A stretch of DNA of 64,000 nucleotides, from the NCBI RefSeq assembly GCF_006210265.1, contig NZ_VCNC01000001.1, positions 62,001 through 126,000 of the forward strand, in the 5' to 3' direction. Numbering within the stretch: the first letter of the stretch is position 1; each line of letters starts with the position of its first letter. The notes beneath the pieces are model-generated. The model had not been told where the DNA came from, made no database searches, and saw only the letters and a program-made list of their open reading frames with translations. Both the position numbers and the translations under genes were made by a program. This document shows positions 43,109-52,407 of the stretch, in pieces. The stretch comes from Desulfovibrio sp. UCD-KL4C. Lineage in GTDB: Bacteria > Desulfobacterota > Desulfovibrionia > Desulfovibrionales > Desulfovibrionaceae.

Positions 43109-43211
43109 AAAGACTCCTTGGTGTATAAGATGTATAAATTATTATAAGAATTGTATTTATCTTTTTTATTCTTCGCGCTGAAAGCTGTAAAGTCAATAGC
43201 CCCTTTCGGAT

Positions 43212-43796
43212 TTAACTTGGAAGTATATTGAAGTTCTCAAGAATTAAGCCTGAAGATTTTTTTTTCAAAACAGTAGTACAGCAGTGAAGAGGAGACAGTT
43301 TAAAAATATTGCTTAAAGGAAATTGAAGGGTAATATGAAGGATGATGCGGATAACTCCGGCATGAGTAACAATTACTACAGGTTTTTTATGCGTTAGGAT
43401 TTTTTCTAGACCGCTTTGAACCCGTAGTTTCAGGTCTGTAAAGCTTTCTCCTTTAGGGGGGCGGTAGTTTGCGAAATCCACTCCACGCTTGATGTATTCA
43501 TTTGGAAATTGTTCTTTTATTTCCTTGAAACTAAGTCCGTCCCAGTCTCCTAAGTTAATCTCAGCAAATTCAGGACAGGGTATAGCTGTAAGGTTACATT
43601 CTGTTTCAATTGCTCTAGCTGTTTCACGTGTTCTTAAGAGAGGGCTTGTGTAGAGATGTTCAAATGGTACGTTGCATAGTGATTTAGACAGGATTTCAGA
43701 TTGTTTACGTCCTGTATCTGAAAGCGGAAGATCCGTTTGTCCTATGGCGCATCCTTTAGCTTTTTCAGCTTCACCATGACGGATGAGTATAATCAT
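43212..43796 (-). CDS. Histidine phosphatase family protein (CobC-like)
   Basis: 194 residues. The catalytic RHGEAE motif is at residues 6-11; GQTDLPLSDTGRKQSEIL and TSPLLRTRETARAIE follow, then EINLGDWDGLSFKEI and the second His in VIVTHAGVIRII. The EINLGDWDG phrasing resembles alpha-ribazole phosphatase (CobC), which would fit the B12 genes elsewhere. However it lies at the end of the molybdenum-enzyme cluster, so a role on another phosphorylated intermediate is equally possible. Confidence 0.85.
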   Translation of the reverse strand: MIILIRHGEAEKAKGCAIGQTDLPLSDTGRKQSEILSKSLCNVPFEHLYTSPLLRTRETARAIETECNLTAIPCPEFAEINLGDWDGLSFKEIKEQFPNEYIKRGVDFANYRPPKGESFTDLKLRVQSGLEKILTHKKPVVIVTHAGVIRIILHITLQFPLSNIFKLSPLHCCTTVLKKKSSGLILENFNILPS

Positions 43797-43839
43797 ATTT
43801 GAGCCTTAATGCTTTTAACTAAGTGTAGTCAGTAAAATC

Positions 43840-44973
43840 TTAGGAGATGAGTTCTTGATCTGACAATAGATCCATTATTTTAATTTTTGTCTCATTTTCA
43901 TATCTGATCATGAGATTCTCGGCTCGTTCTTGACGTCCTTTTATAGCTTTAGCTGCTTCGGGATCGTCGGCCCATTTACACATTGTATTTTCATACCGTT
44001 TGTTCAGATTTATCAGTTTGGTTCCTTTAAAAAATTTATCAGCTAAAAAGACCATTTCTTTTTCAGTTAATGGAGAGTTGTGATCAATTTTTGTGTCGCG
44101 ATGTGAGGCAACGATTTCTGAGATTCCTGTAAAACCGTAGCCCGCTAGAATATTTCCGCCTATAGTTTCATGATTTTTGCGTGTTTTAGCAACATCATGC
44201 ATCAGCGCTGCACTTTGCACGATATCCATATCCAACAGAGGGCCATTCTTGCGTGTTGCATTGAGAGCCTTTGTTATAAGGCAAGCCCCTTTTGATACCG
44301 CTTTACAATGTTCCTGTGTGCCTTCTGGAGTTTCAGACAGTTCCCAAAGTGCTTCGCATTCTTCGAGAAGAGGAAAGCGTTTGTCTCGGGAAAATCGAAG
44401 AGCTGTCGTATAATCTTCCGGCGTGTCCAGATCATGCAAGATTCCGAGATCCGGCATGTTTTTCTCTCTGGAATTTGAATCATGTTTTTCTAAAATTTTG
44501 CGTAGACCGCCGTTTCCGTCATGTTGCAGAATTTCAGGGATAAGTTTTGCACTTATAAGCGGAGGATGCCCTCGTTTACCCTTAAATGCCGGATAAAGAA
44601 TATCTACGGGAGAGTTATTAAAATCAAAGGTAAGAGCCCGTATTGTTGATGATCTTACCAAGGGAATATCAACCGGCAATACAAAAAATGCTGAGGTATC
44701 GTCTGGGAGAGCATGTATCCCGGTGATAACGGAAGAGAACATACCCTGTTCATAGTCAGGGTTGTATACGGAATTAATTCCGAGTTTATGAACTTCCGGT
44801 TCAACTGTCTTTGCTTTGTATCCTGTTACGACAAAGACTTCGGAAACCCCGCCATCAAGCAAAGATCGGACACAGTTTGAAAGTACACTTCCTCCGTCCA
44901 GAGGTAGCATCGCTTTAAGAGTCCCCATGCGTGATGACAGCCCTGCGGCTAGCACCAGTCCATAAATGTTCAT
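43840..44973 (-). CDS. MobA/MocA-like nucleotidyltransferase fused to an HD domain
   Basis: 377 residues; ATG 44973 lies 2 bases after the XdhC stop. Residues 1-~200: GLVLAAGLSSRMGTLKAMLP, the NTP-binding loop of molybdenum cofactor cytidylyl/guanylyltransferases, then VLPVDIPLVRS and GKRGHPPLISAKLIPEI. Residues ~215-377: HD phosphohydrolase with AALMHDVAKTRKNHETIGGN. The first half probably transfers CMP to molybdopterin to make MCD, the cofactor form in Mop. The role of the HD half is unknown; it might hydrolyse a nucleotide product. Matches what I recall as the DVU_1551 NTP transferase family. Confidence 0.85.
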   Translation of the reverse strand: MNIYGLVLAAGLSSRMGTLKAMLPLDGGSVLSNCVRSLLDGGVSEVFVVTGYKAKTVEPEVHKLGINSVYNPDYEQGMFSSVITGIHALPDDTSAFFVLPVDIPLVRSSTIRALTFDFNNSPVDILYPAFKGKRGHPPLISAKLIPEILQHDGNGGLRKILEKHDSNSREKNMPDLGILHDLDTPEDYTTALRFSRDKRFPLLEECEALWELSETPEGTQEHCKAVSKGACLITKALNATRKNGPLLDMDIVQSAALMHDVAKTRKNHETIGGNILAGYGFTGISEIVASHRDTKIDHNSPLTEKEMVFLADKFFKGTKLINLNKRYENTMCKWADDPEAAKAIKGRQERAENLMIRYENETKIKIMDLLSDQELIS

Positions 44974-44975
44974 GA

Positions 44976-46022
44976 TCAATCCCCGGATCTTTCTTGAATA
45001 AGTTCTGCAACGATGCTGACTGCGATTTCTTCAGGAGTCTGCGCTCCTATGCTAATTCCTATGGGGCAATGACAGCGATCTATGCTTTCTTGCGTAACGC
45101 CTTCTTCAATAAGTGCATCATAGATGGCGTTGCGTTTTTTGGAGCTTCCGATCATTCCCACATAGCGGGCTGGGGTCTTAAGCGCCTCTGCAAGCACTGT
45201 TTTGTCATGCAGATGCCCCCGTGTAACTATTATAATGTATGAACTTTCTGTGACGTTCAGGTTTGCAAATGCATTTTCAAAATTAGTAAGTACTTTGATT
45301 TCATCCGCCAGCGGAAAGCGATCAGCGTTTGCAAATTCGCTTCGGTCATCCAGAACTACAGTTCTGAAATTTACAGAAGATGCTAAGGCTGCAGTGGGGC
45401 GTGAAACATGACCTGCTCCGAAAATAAATAAACTGGGCTGTGGAGCAAAGGATTCAGCAATAAGCTGTTTTGTTTCAGATTCTAGAACTATCGGCTTGTC
45501 TGTTTTACGGGATTTGATGAGAATCGTTAAAAGTTCTTCCCTAGGAAAATTAGTTATTACAGGTACATCTTGGTCTAAGTCTACAACTCTTTTGCTTGAG
45601 GTAGAGGATGTTTCACCCTTATCCATAAGAGTCAAAGTCGTTATCTTTTGTCCGAGTCTTAAGCCTGTATCAATGGTTGAAAATATGGTGGTGTTTTCTT
45701 TGTCAGCAGAAAGATGTTCAAGCATCACTGTTACGTTGCCACCACAAATCATGTCTGCGTTTGCTGCCAGTTCATTAGAAAGGTCAAACTTTTTAAACGT
45801 AACAGCATTTTCAAGATTATTAAAAAGTTTCGCGGCAGCTTGTAGAACTAGGGCTTCAACGAGTCCTCCTCCGATTGTTCCGTCAATTTCTCCGTTGCGA
45901 AGAATTACCATTTTACTGCCTGAGGAACGAGGGGTGGAACCTGTACTTTTGACAATACTTGCAAGGATGAGGTCATTACCTGATTCTAACTGCAACCGTA
46001 TATTATGAATGAGCTTTTTCAT
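44976..46022 (-). CDS. XdhC family molybdenum-enzyme maturation protein
   Basis: 348 residues. The N-terminal XdhC domain has ILASIVKSTGSTPRSSGSKM and IGGGLVEALVLQAAAKLF; the Cys ligand lies in NADMICGGNVTVMLEHL. The C-terminal Rossmann domain has FIFGAGHVSRPTAALASSVN and GMIGSSKKRNAIYDALIEEG. XdhC proteins bind the molybdenum cofactor, promote its sulfuration and hand it to xanthine-oxidase-family apoenzymes; here the client is presumably Mop. It is coupled to the MobA-like gene downstream. Confidence 0.93.
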   Translation of the reverse strand: MKKLIHNIRLQLESGNDLILASIVKSTGSTPRSSGSKMVILRNGEIDGTIGGGLVEALVLQAAAKLFNNLENAVTFKKFDLSNELAANADMICGGNVTVMLEHLSADKENTTIFSTIDTGLRLGQKITTLTLMDKGETSSTSSKRVVDLDQDVPVITNFPREELLTILIKSRKTDKPIVLESETKQLIAESFAPQPSLFIFGAGHVSRPTAALASSVNFRTVVLDDRSEFANADRFPLADEIKVLTNFENAFANLNVTESSYIIIVTRGHLHDKTVLAEALKTPARYVGMIGSSKKRNAIYDALIEEGVTQESIDRCHCPIGISIGAQTPEEIAVSIVAELIQERSGD

Positions 46023-46046
46023 TAAATGAAGACCTTTTAGGTTTGT

Positions 46047-47360
46047 TTAAGATGAAGTTATTAATCTTTTTCCAAAACCTGAACTGATGCTGCCATCGTT
46101 GTTATCAACTATAATGATAATTTTCAAATTGTTTTCTAGAATAGCGCGGCTTAGTTTAGGGTAGGAAGTTAAGGCTCTTGTAAGATCTGTCGGGATTTTA
46201 GACGCAGGGGCTATGTCCAAAGAAATGTTAATGGCAAGTGGTTGCTGTTGATAATTAACTTTGAAGTCAAGAACTCCGACATACGGCAGGATTAATTCAT
46301 TAAGTTCAGCCATAGACAGATATTCTGAGGTCGGCAAAAGAATGTCGGTATCGAGTCTGCCTTTTACATCTCCTAGCCTACGCATAGACAACCCGCATGT
46401 GCATTGATTTGGAAGAATTTGCCCGAGATCCCCTGTTTTATATCTGATAAGCGGCATTGCTCTTCGCGATAGAGTCGTAAATAAAATTTCCCCACTGTTT
46501 CCGTCTGGCACAGGTAAGCCTGTCTCAGGATCGGTTATTTCAAGGTAAAAATCAGGTTCCCGTAGGTGCATACCTGAACCCTGGAAGCATTCAACTGCAC
46601 CGCCAAGACAAGTCTCTGTCATGCCCCAGTGAGAGAAAATTTCACATCCGAATATATTTGCGATTGTCTGAATTGCTACTGGCGGTAATAGATCCCAGCA
46701 GAGAAGGGCAGAACGTACTTGATTTTTGGGGAGTCGTTTTTTTTTCCATAGCCGCGCCAATGCATGAATATGTATGGCAGGTCCTAAAAGGCAAGTTGCC
46801 CTCGAATTTAAGAGTAAATTCAGTAAATTTTGAATGTCAGATGGATCTTCAGGGTAAACAATTTTTGCCCCAAGTCTTGAGATACTTTCAGCAAATAAAG
46901 CTCCTACTCCACCTGGACGCGAATCCGGCAGCAGTGCGAGTACTGTTTCTCCTTTTCCCAGTAATGGACCCATACCGTAATGGAAAAACTCAGTAGTGCG
47001 CTCTAAGTCTCCGGCAGTAAAAAAAAGACGCTTAGGGGGGCCGCTTGATCCTGAGCTTGAAAGAGTTATAGCCCTTGCGACCTCATCTTGAGATATACAT
47101 AGAAAACTGTTTGGATTTTTCCGAAGATCTTCAGGTGTCGTTACCGGTAATTTGCTGAGGTCCGCAGGAGTAAGAATTTTATCTGGAGTGATATTTTTTA
47201 AATGATTTGAATAAAAAGGAGAAGTTTTTATGGCGTGATTTAGCGTTTTTCGTAACAGATCAAATTGCCAATTCTGTAGTTTCTTAGGGGAAACACTTCC
47301 TGAATTAAGGGGGCGTCCCATGCGCAGATTCAGCCAGCATTCAAGGGGGTGATTAATCAT
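46047..47360 (-). CDS. AMP-forming ligase, phenylacetate-CoA ligase-like
   Basis: 437 residues of the PaaK/adenylate-forming family: TLSSSGSSGPPKRLFFTAGD is the ATP-binding P-loop, HWGMTETCLGGAVECFQGS the A5 motif, and RYKTGDLGQILPNQC the A7-A8 region. Two Cys (CTCG) near residue 320 recall the metal-binding Cys of PaaK relatives. It activates an unidentified carboxylate as an adenylate, perhaps onward to a thioester. It overlaps the radical SAM gene by 8 bases, so the two are translated together. Resembles what I recall as the DVU_1553 family. Why a molybdenum-enzyme locus needs an acid ligase is unexplained. Confidence 0.82.
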   Translation of the reverse strand: MINHPLECWLNLRMGRPLNSGSVSPKKLQNWQFDLLRKTLNHAIKTSPFYSNHLKNITPDKILTPADLSKLPVTTPEDLRKNPNSFLCISQDEVARAITLSSSGSSGPPKRLFFTAGDLERTTEFFHYGMGPLLGKGETVLALLPDSRPGGVGALFAESISRLGAKIVYPEDPSDIQNLLNLLLNSRATCLLGPAIHIHALARLWKKKRLPKNQVRSALLCWDLLPPVAIQTIANIFGCEIFSHWGMTETCLGGAVECFQGSGMHLREPDFYLEITDPETGLPVPDGNSGEILFTTLSRRAMPLIRYKTGDLGQILPNQCTCGLSMRRLGDVKGRLDTDILLPTSEYLSMAELNELILPYVGVLDFKVNYQQQPLAINISLDIAPASKIPTDLTRALTSYPKLSRAILENNLKIIIIVDNNDGSISSGFGKRLITSS

Positions 47361-48744
47361 TATGTCCTCGGTAAAGAGATGATCCGTCCATTGAAGTCAG
47401 GTTGTAAGCGCAAAATGGAATTAATTTTCCATCTGGCGCAGCTACGTGGATGCAGCAACCTTTCAGCCGTTCAAGATCAAGTGTCCATGCATCTTGAAAT
47501 GCCATTCCTGAAACCGCTAGAATATGTGTCTTTGCCCGTTGAATGAAACGATCAAGATCATCCAGAGGTTTAGTACAGCAACATTCGTTAACCACTGGCG
47601 CAGCCCATTGTCTGCGTACAAATGATTTTGATTTCTCTGCACCTTCCGCCGCAGGGCGTGTGGAGCAGCAAGCTTCACTCTTGCCGGAAAGTTTTTTAAG
47701 CTTTCCATTTTCCATAACCATATAATTACTGTGAAAAGAACATAGCGCGTGTTCACATGCCGGAGGTAAAAAGTCTGTTTTATGCACCAGCTCAGAAGTT
47801 TGCTCTTCAAGCTTAGTCATTATTTCCGGCAGTGTTATACGGGCCTTGTCGGATGGAGATTGTGGATAGCGTCCGAAATAGCTGACAGGTTGAAAATGTA
47901 CGCCTCGTACCCCTGGAGCATGATCAACCGCTAATTTAAGTATCTCTCCGATATTGTCATCATTTACGCCCGGAACAATTGTCGGAACCAGAACAACTCC
48001 TATTCCGGCTTCTATTAGATTAGTGATTGCACACATTTTTTCTTTAAGCAACGAACGGCCACGAATTGATTTATAAATATCATCACGCGTACCATCAAAT
48101 TGTAAAAAAGCAGAATCAACTCCTGCGCTTGCCCATATTTTAGCTAATTCTTTCTGGCGGGCAATTCTAAGTCCGTTAGTGTTGACTTGTACAAATGGAA
48201 ATCCGAGTTCTTTAGCAATTGTTGCCAGTTGCGGCAGATCGTCTCGAACTGCAGGTTCACCACCTGAAAGTTGTAAATTGCATGGTCCTGCTGTTTCACG
48301 AACCTTAGCCAGTAAGGTTTTAAGTTCATCAATAGTCGGATCAGGGCGCAGCAAAAATTTGTTTGTGGAGTTTTTGTCAGAGTTGTTTTCAGAGTTTCCA
48401 GCTGACGCAAAGCATATCTTGCAGTTAAGATCACAACGCCATGTTATTTCAACCAAAGCTGTGCAAGTATGCTGATTATGTTCTGGGCATAACCCGCAAT
48501 CAAAAGGGCACCCTTTTAAGGCTGTTGTATCTGTCACCGGAGGAACAGATGGTGTTTTGGGCCTTGCCCAATTTTGTATGGCGGGTTCACCACGCCATAC
48601 AGGCGTGCTGAATTCTCCATGTTCGTCGCACTGTTTTATAATGCGGGTTTCACCGTTTTCAGTAACTCTTCTGGCAGATATTTTTTTTAAACAAATAGGA
48701 CAGACACTTTCAGTTTCATAATTATACGGATCAGAATTCATCAT
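47353..48744 (-). CDS. Radical SAM protein of the Mop-linked cluster (TrsS-like)
   Basis: 463 residues from ATG 48744, behind AGGGA; the longer open frame to 48864 lies inside the neighbouring gene. Begins with two Cys-rich elements (SVCPICLKKISARR; GCPFDCGLCPEHNQHTC), then the radical SAM cluster motif CDLNCKICFASAGN, then GGEPAVRDDLPQLA. The C-terminal third has paired Cys: SEACCSTRP, NECCCTKP and GCCIHV. The architecture resembles methylmenaquinone-type radical SAM enzymes and what I recall as the TrsS (seleno)protein family, in which one of these Cys may be selenocysteine. Product unknown. Confidence 0.85.
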   Translation of the reverse strand: MMNSDPYNYETESVCPICLKKISARRVTENGETRIIKQCDEHGEFSTPVWRGEPAIQNWARPKTPSVPPVTDTTALKGCPFDCGLCPEHNQHTCTALVEITWRCDLNCKICFASAGNSENNSDKNSTNKFLLRPDPTIDELKTLLAKVRETAGPCNLQLSGGEPAVRDDLPQLATIAKELGFPFVQVNTNGLRIARQKELAKIWASAGVDSAFLQFDGTRDDIYKSIRGRSLLKEKMCAITNLIEAGIGVVLVPTIVPGVNDDNIGEILKLAVDHAPGVRGVHFQPVSYFGRYPQSPSDKARITLPEIMTKLEEQTSELVHKTDFLPPACEHALCSFHSNYMVMENGKLKKLSGKSEACCSTRPAAEGAEKSKSFVRRQWAAPVVNECCCTKPLDDLDRFIQRAKTHILAVSGMAFQDAWTLDLERLKGCCIHVAAPDGKLIPFCAYNLTSMDGSSLYRGHND

Positions 48745-49195
48745 TAATTTCCCTGCCTGAATATGGATCAAAGCCTGCATCAACAAGAATTTTAATAAGC
48801 TGTGTATAGGCATCAACAAGCAACTTACCGCAGCGGTCCGGCTTTGGTGCGCCGCATTCTTCACCTAGAATATCACTACATTTTATACCGCCGAATTGCT
48901 TAATTGAAGTGTTTCGAAACCATCCTCTGAAATTTTCTGTAATTAAAGGAAGCCGCTCATCTTCTTCTTCGCCGTCAATTCCTTTGCCTGCGTATAAAGC
49001 AAGGGCGCATATTCCACTGCTAAGAATTCCGCATGAGCCTGAACAGTCGCCCATACCGAGGCAAAGTCCCTGCATGGAGCGTACAAGGTCCGGGTTTTCA
49101 CGCTGTAAATTATCAAGACAAAGGAGGATCATTATTTGAGCACAGCAATATCCTGAACCGTTTAACTGTAGGATACGCAGATCGGTATCATTCAT
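48731..49195 (-). CDS. C-GCAxxG-C-C family (putative redox-active) protein
   Basis: 154 residues from ATG 49195, with CGGAGA upstream; the frame from 49234 has no start signal. The family pattern is visible: NGSGYCCAQIMILLCLDN, MGDCSGSCGILSSGICALAL and a late CSDILGEECGAPKPDRCG. In this member the first Cys pair is CC rather than the usual C-x-Q form. Members carry spaced Cys thought to bind a metal or act in redox, without known reaction. Overlaps the radical SAM start by 14 bases. Resembles the DVU_1555 family. Confidence 0.85.
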   Translation of the reverse strand: MNDTDLRILQLNGSGYCCAQIMILLCLDNLQRENPDLVRSMQGLCLGMGDCSGSCGILSSGICALALYAGKGIDGEEEDERLPLITENFRGWFRNTSIKQFGGIKCSDILGEECGAPKPDRCGKLLVDAYTQLIKILVDAGFDPYSGREINDEF

Positions 49196-49211
49196 ATGAA
49201 TATCTCCGGGA

Positions 49212-49883
49212 TTATAATTTATTTTGCTTTGCAATCAGCAACATATAACCTGGTTTGGAACAGCAGCTTCCTTTGGGAATGATGGATTTCTCACCGGAAA
49301 AAATAAGCCGCGCTGCAAGCTCTGCCAGTAGTTTAGAGTGGTCTTCTTTAATAATGGTATGAAGTTGGTGATTAGAAATGGCACTTTCTAACTCTACTGT
49401 ATTTAGTGGGTTAGTAGCGCAAGATCCAGAAATTAAACCTGAACTGTTTTGACCTCGTTGATAGATATCAGTGATAATCAGGGTCCCTGTTGAGTTCAGA
49501 ATTCTTTTAAATTCGCCGATAGTTTTAGAAATATCAGGAAGCAGCGAAAGAACACATTCGCATATTATCCCGTTAAATGAATTATCTGGAAAAGGAAGGC
49601 AGTCCGCATTCGCAAGAGACAGTCTCAGCCCTGATGGAGCTTGACTTAATTGTCTGGAGGATATGTCGATACCGTACCCTTTGAAGTGGTGGACATTATT
49701 AAGGTGTTCAACTGTTGCACCGAGTCCACAGCCCACATCAAGTATGCGGCTATGTTTAGGAAAATTTGTTAGCGATAATGCTCTGTCAGTTAGAGTCAGT
49801 CCACCCGGACGTAAAGTTTTTCCCGCGGCATCCTGTAGGGTTGACCGCTCCCAAAGTGGAACGGTTGAAGCCGTGGAATTCAT
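49212..49883 (-). CDS. Class I SAM-dependent methyltransferase of the Mop-linked cluster
   Basis: 223 residues. Motif I is ILDVGCGLGATVEHLNNVHH, then GYGIDISSRQLSQAPSGLRL and ADCLPFPDNSFNGIICECVL. The N-terminal LRPGGLTLTDRAL and C-terminal KGSCCSKPGYMLLI are unlike ubiquinone-type methyltransferases. The C-terminal CC pair echoes the CC motifs of the radical SAM neighbour and may bind the same substrate. Resembles the DVU_1556 family. It precedes the C-GCAxxG-C-C gene by 16 bases. Confidence 0.85.
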   Translation of the reverse strand: MNSTASTVPLWERSTLQDAAGKTLRPGGLTLTDRALSLTNFPKHSRILDVGCGLGATVEHLNNVHHFKGYGIDISSRQLSQAPSGLRLSLANADCLPFPDNSFNGIICECVLSLLPDISKTIGEFKRILNSTGTLIITDIYQRGQNSSGLISGSCATNPLNTVELESAISNHQLHTIIKEDHSKLLAELAARLIFSGEKSIIPKGSCCSKPGYMLLIAKQNKL

Positions 49884-49885
49884 TT

Positions 49886-50104
49886 CTATTTATCCTCCAG
49901 AAGACTCTCCACTTCGGCCATTTTCCCAAGTGCAAGATCTTCGGGGATAAGTACCAAACCGCAAACAGGGCAAGATGGCAGTTCCACTTTAAATCGGCTT
50001 TCAAGATAACCAAGCTCAATTGGCTTTGGTACAAGTTTCTCGCCGCAGGCAGCGCATTTCCAAGATGAAAAGTCTTCACCATCAAGAACTTTTAATGTGC
50101 TCAT
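49886..50104 (-). CDS. Small zinc-ribbon/rubredoxin-like protein
   Basis: 72 residues with CAAC near residue 17 (SSWKCAACGEKL) and CPVC near residue 45 (LPSCPVCGLVLIPED), four Cys suited to one Zn or Fe. Its ATG overlaps the stop of the upstream oxidoreductase (ATGA-type, 4 bases). It may carry electrons or bind metal for the flavoprotein encoded next to it. Resembles the DVU_1557 redox protein family. Confidence 0.8.
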   Translation of the reverse strand: MSTLKVLDGEDFSSWKCAACGEKLVPKPIELGYLESRFKVELPSCPVCGLVLIPEDLALGKMAEVESLLEDK

Positions 50105-52380
50105 TTACTGCCTCCTAATATCTTCATGCGATGGCTCCATACTCTATGGATTAAATACGTGTCTCCATCTACCATTTCATATTCTACCCAGTAAGTAACG
50201 GTGACAGGTCTGTGATATATAAGTTTATGACCTGTATCAGTATTTTCGAGTACTTTTCCTGTTTTCTGAACAGCTTCAATGGTCTTTTTAATATCAGAAA
50301 CAAGAATGCGTCGTTCTTCCATGTGCTTTTGAGCCTCTTCGGTATAAGAGACTTTAATTGCTTCATAAGCAGGGCGAGGAGTAGAAGGTGTTTTCCAAAC
50401 ATTTTCCAGCATCTGTTCTTTAAGTCTAACCCGATTTTCACGGCGCGTAGAGTAACGTGGAGCAGTTCGTGCTGCCGGATCTGTATTTTCTGAAGGGAAT
50501 ATAATATCAAGTATATTGAGACAACGTTTGCCTGTTTTTGCAAGTAAATCGCGACACATAGCGCAATATGTTATGCCGTCGCCATCAAGCTTTGAAGCTC
50601 TATGTTCCGCAACTTTTTGGGATAACGGTTCGTTGGCATCACTGAGCAATCCTCCGAAGCCACAACATTCCGTATGCAGTCCTGAAAGTTCCGGTTCAGT
50701 AAATTCTAATCCTAAATCCGTAAGTAAAATGCGAACATCAGCTAAGAGTTTCTCGTTGTGTCTGGCCGAACATGGATCCTGTAAAGCCGGAATTGATTTT
50801 GGCAAAACTGGATTCAAATTTTTGCGATACAGGCATAACAAAGACCATAGTGAAGTAATCTCAGCTTCTGGAATCGCTTTGTGTAAAGTTTCCATACATG
50901 AAGGGCAAGCCGCGATTATTTTAGGCTTGCCAAGGGATTCCCAGTCAGAACGTAATTCAGTAGATTTTTTATCAAAAAGATCAACTATTCCCGACCAGTC
51001 TGCGGGGGCAGAGCAGCAACGGAGCATAAGGCCTGTCCCACCGGTTAAAGTGTCGCACAGAAAACTGTACGAATTTTTTACCGCGTCGGGATCTGATGCT
51101 GGAAGCTGACAACCTGGGAAGAAAGCCCATTCACTTTGTTCAAATCCATTCTGATGGCGGTTGATAGCGCAAGCTTCACTGTCCGCAAACTCCATATCAC
51201 GTAGAGCAAATTCATGAGCCGATTGCGGCATAACCCCTTGCTCAACCAGATCTTTTCTGGCTTCTATACAGAGATTTTTCATAGAGAAACTTTCTGGGCA
51301 TATCTCTGTGCATAAATCACATAGCATACAGGAATTAATAAGCTTATTAGCTCTTCGTGTACCCATTACTATTGAGGCATTATTGTATATCTGGCGAGCG
51401 AAAATTTTAGGATATTCTTTGAAGTTTTCTAGATATACGCAATTTTTAACACATTCCATACATTCGCAAAGTAGACAACGGGCAGCCTCTTCTTTTGCTG
51501 AATCAGCAGTGTAACCGTTTTTAGGGACAGCAATAGGGGCAAGCGGTTCAACTTTACTTATGTTTGTGAACAGTTTTGTTTCAAAAGGTTCATCACGTTC
51601 GCGCCCTGCAGAAAGAGACGCATTTTGCATAAACCGTTCAATGGATAATGCTCCTTTGCGGCCTATTGCTATGAGTGTAATTGGTGATGCGTTCTTTTCC
51701 GGCTGAGATGCGGCAAAAAGTCCCTTTTTTTCCGTTTCAAGAGTTGTAAGAGAAGGAGTGGAAATTTTAAGATTTTCAGGGCTGCATGCTATGGGGTCTG
51801 CAAATACTGCATCAAAATTTTTAAGAGATTCTTCGTCAAGTGTATCATCAAAAGTACTGTTTTCAACGAAAGTTACACCCATCTTTTTGATGACTTCAAT
51901 TTCATGTTTGAAGATATCTACAGTCAACCATTCTTGGGGTAGAGTTTCAAAAGCTTCGTAGGTATTTTTTAGAAAGAGTGTGACAGTAAAACCTTTTTTA
52001 GCAAGGTCCCATGCTGCAGTCAGCCCGGGTAGAAATCCACCGAGAACCGCAACTGTTTTCCCACGTGGAGGTAATGGCCTGAAAGGAGGAGTTCGCTTTG
52101 TGTTTTCAGCGCAAAAGCGTTCAAGGTCGGCCATTTCAATACCACCGCCGACTTTCTCGCGGAGGCATGAATTTTTACATGGAGCATCACAAATACGTGC
52201 TGTTACTGCTGGGAAAGGTAATGTTCGGCAAAGAACGGCCCATGCTTTGTCTACTTGTCCTGCTGCAATCTGCTTACAGAATTCCCGTCCATCTACGTGA
52301 AGAGGGCATGCTGCTTTGCAACGCGGCGGTTCTTCCTGAATACATTTAGCTTCCCATTCGCGAAGTGAATTTTGTTCCAT
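50101..52380 (-). CDS. Large flavin/Fe-S oxidoreductase with CCG domains
   Basis: 759 residues in several parts. The N-terminal Fe-S region resembles the GltD/NfnB type (PRCKAACPLHVDGREFCKQI, RICDAPCKNSCLREKVGG). A dinucleotide-binding fold follows (TVAVLGGFLPGLTAAWDLAK) whose GxGxxG is altered to GGFLPG. A two-cluster ferredoxin-like segment comes next (CLLCECMECVKNCVYLENF, CMLCDLCTEICPESF), then heterodisulfide-reductase-like CCG regions (MLRCCSAPADWSG, HTECCGFGGLLSD). The last ~120 residues are extra. It probably moves electrons between a soluble carrier and a thiol/disulfide or cofactor. It has lost part of the nucleotide-binding motif, so FAD binding is uncertain. Confidence 0.8.
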   Translation of the reverse strand: MEQNSLREWEAKCIQEEPPRCKAACPLHVDGREFCKQIAAGQVDKAWAVLCRTLPFPAVTARICDAPCKNSCLREKVGGGIEMADLERFCAENTKRTPPFRPLPPRGKTVAVLGGFLPGLTAAWDLAKKGFTVTLFLKNTYEAFETLPQEWLTVDIFKHEIEVIKKMGVTFVENSTFDDTLDEESLKNFDAVFADPIACSPENLKISTPSLTTLETEKKGLFAASQPEKNASPITLIAIGRKGALSIERFMQNASLSAGRERDEPFETKLFTNISKVEPLAPIAVPKNGYTADSAKEEAARCLLCECMECVKNCVYLENFKEYPKIFARQIYNNASIVMGTRRANKLINSCMLCDLCTEICPESFSMKNLCIEARKDLVEQGVMPQSAHEFALRDMEFADSEACAINRHQNGFEQSEWAFFPGCQLPASDPDAVKNSYSFLCDTLTGGTGLMLRCCSAPADWSGIVDLFDKKSTELRSDWESLGKPKIIAACPSCMETLHKAIPEAEITSLWSLLCLYRKNLNPVLPKSIPALQDPCSARHNEKLLADVRILLTDLGLEFTEPELSGLHTECCGFGGLLSDANEPLSQKVAEHRASKLDGDGITYCAMCRDLLAKTGKRCLNILDIIFPSENTDPAARTAPRYSTRRENRVRLKEQMLENVWKTPSTPRPAYEAIKVSYTEEAQKHMEERRILVSDIKKTIEAVQKTGKVLENTDTGHKLIYHRPVTVTYWVEYEMVDGDTYLIHRVWSHRMKILGGSK

Positions 52381-52407
52381 GATACTCCCATAGCTGTAAA
52401 ATAAATA

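Noticed and set aside
43109-43211. Sigma-54 promoter ahead of the second alcohol dehydrogenase operon
   Set aside because: No GG-N10-GC pair and no heptamer array in this gap.
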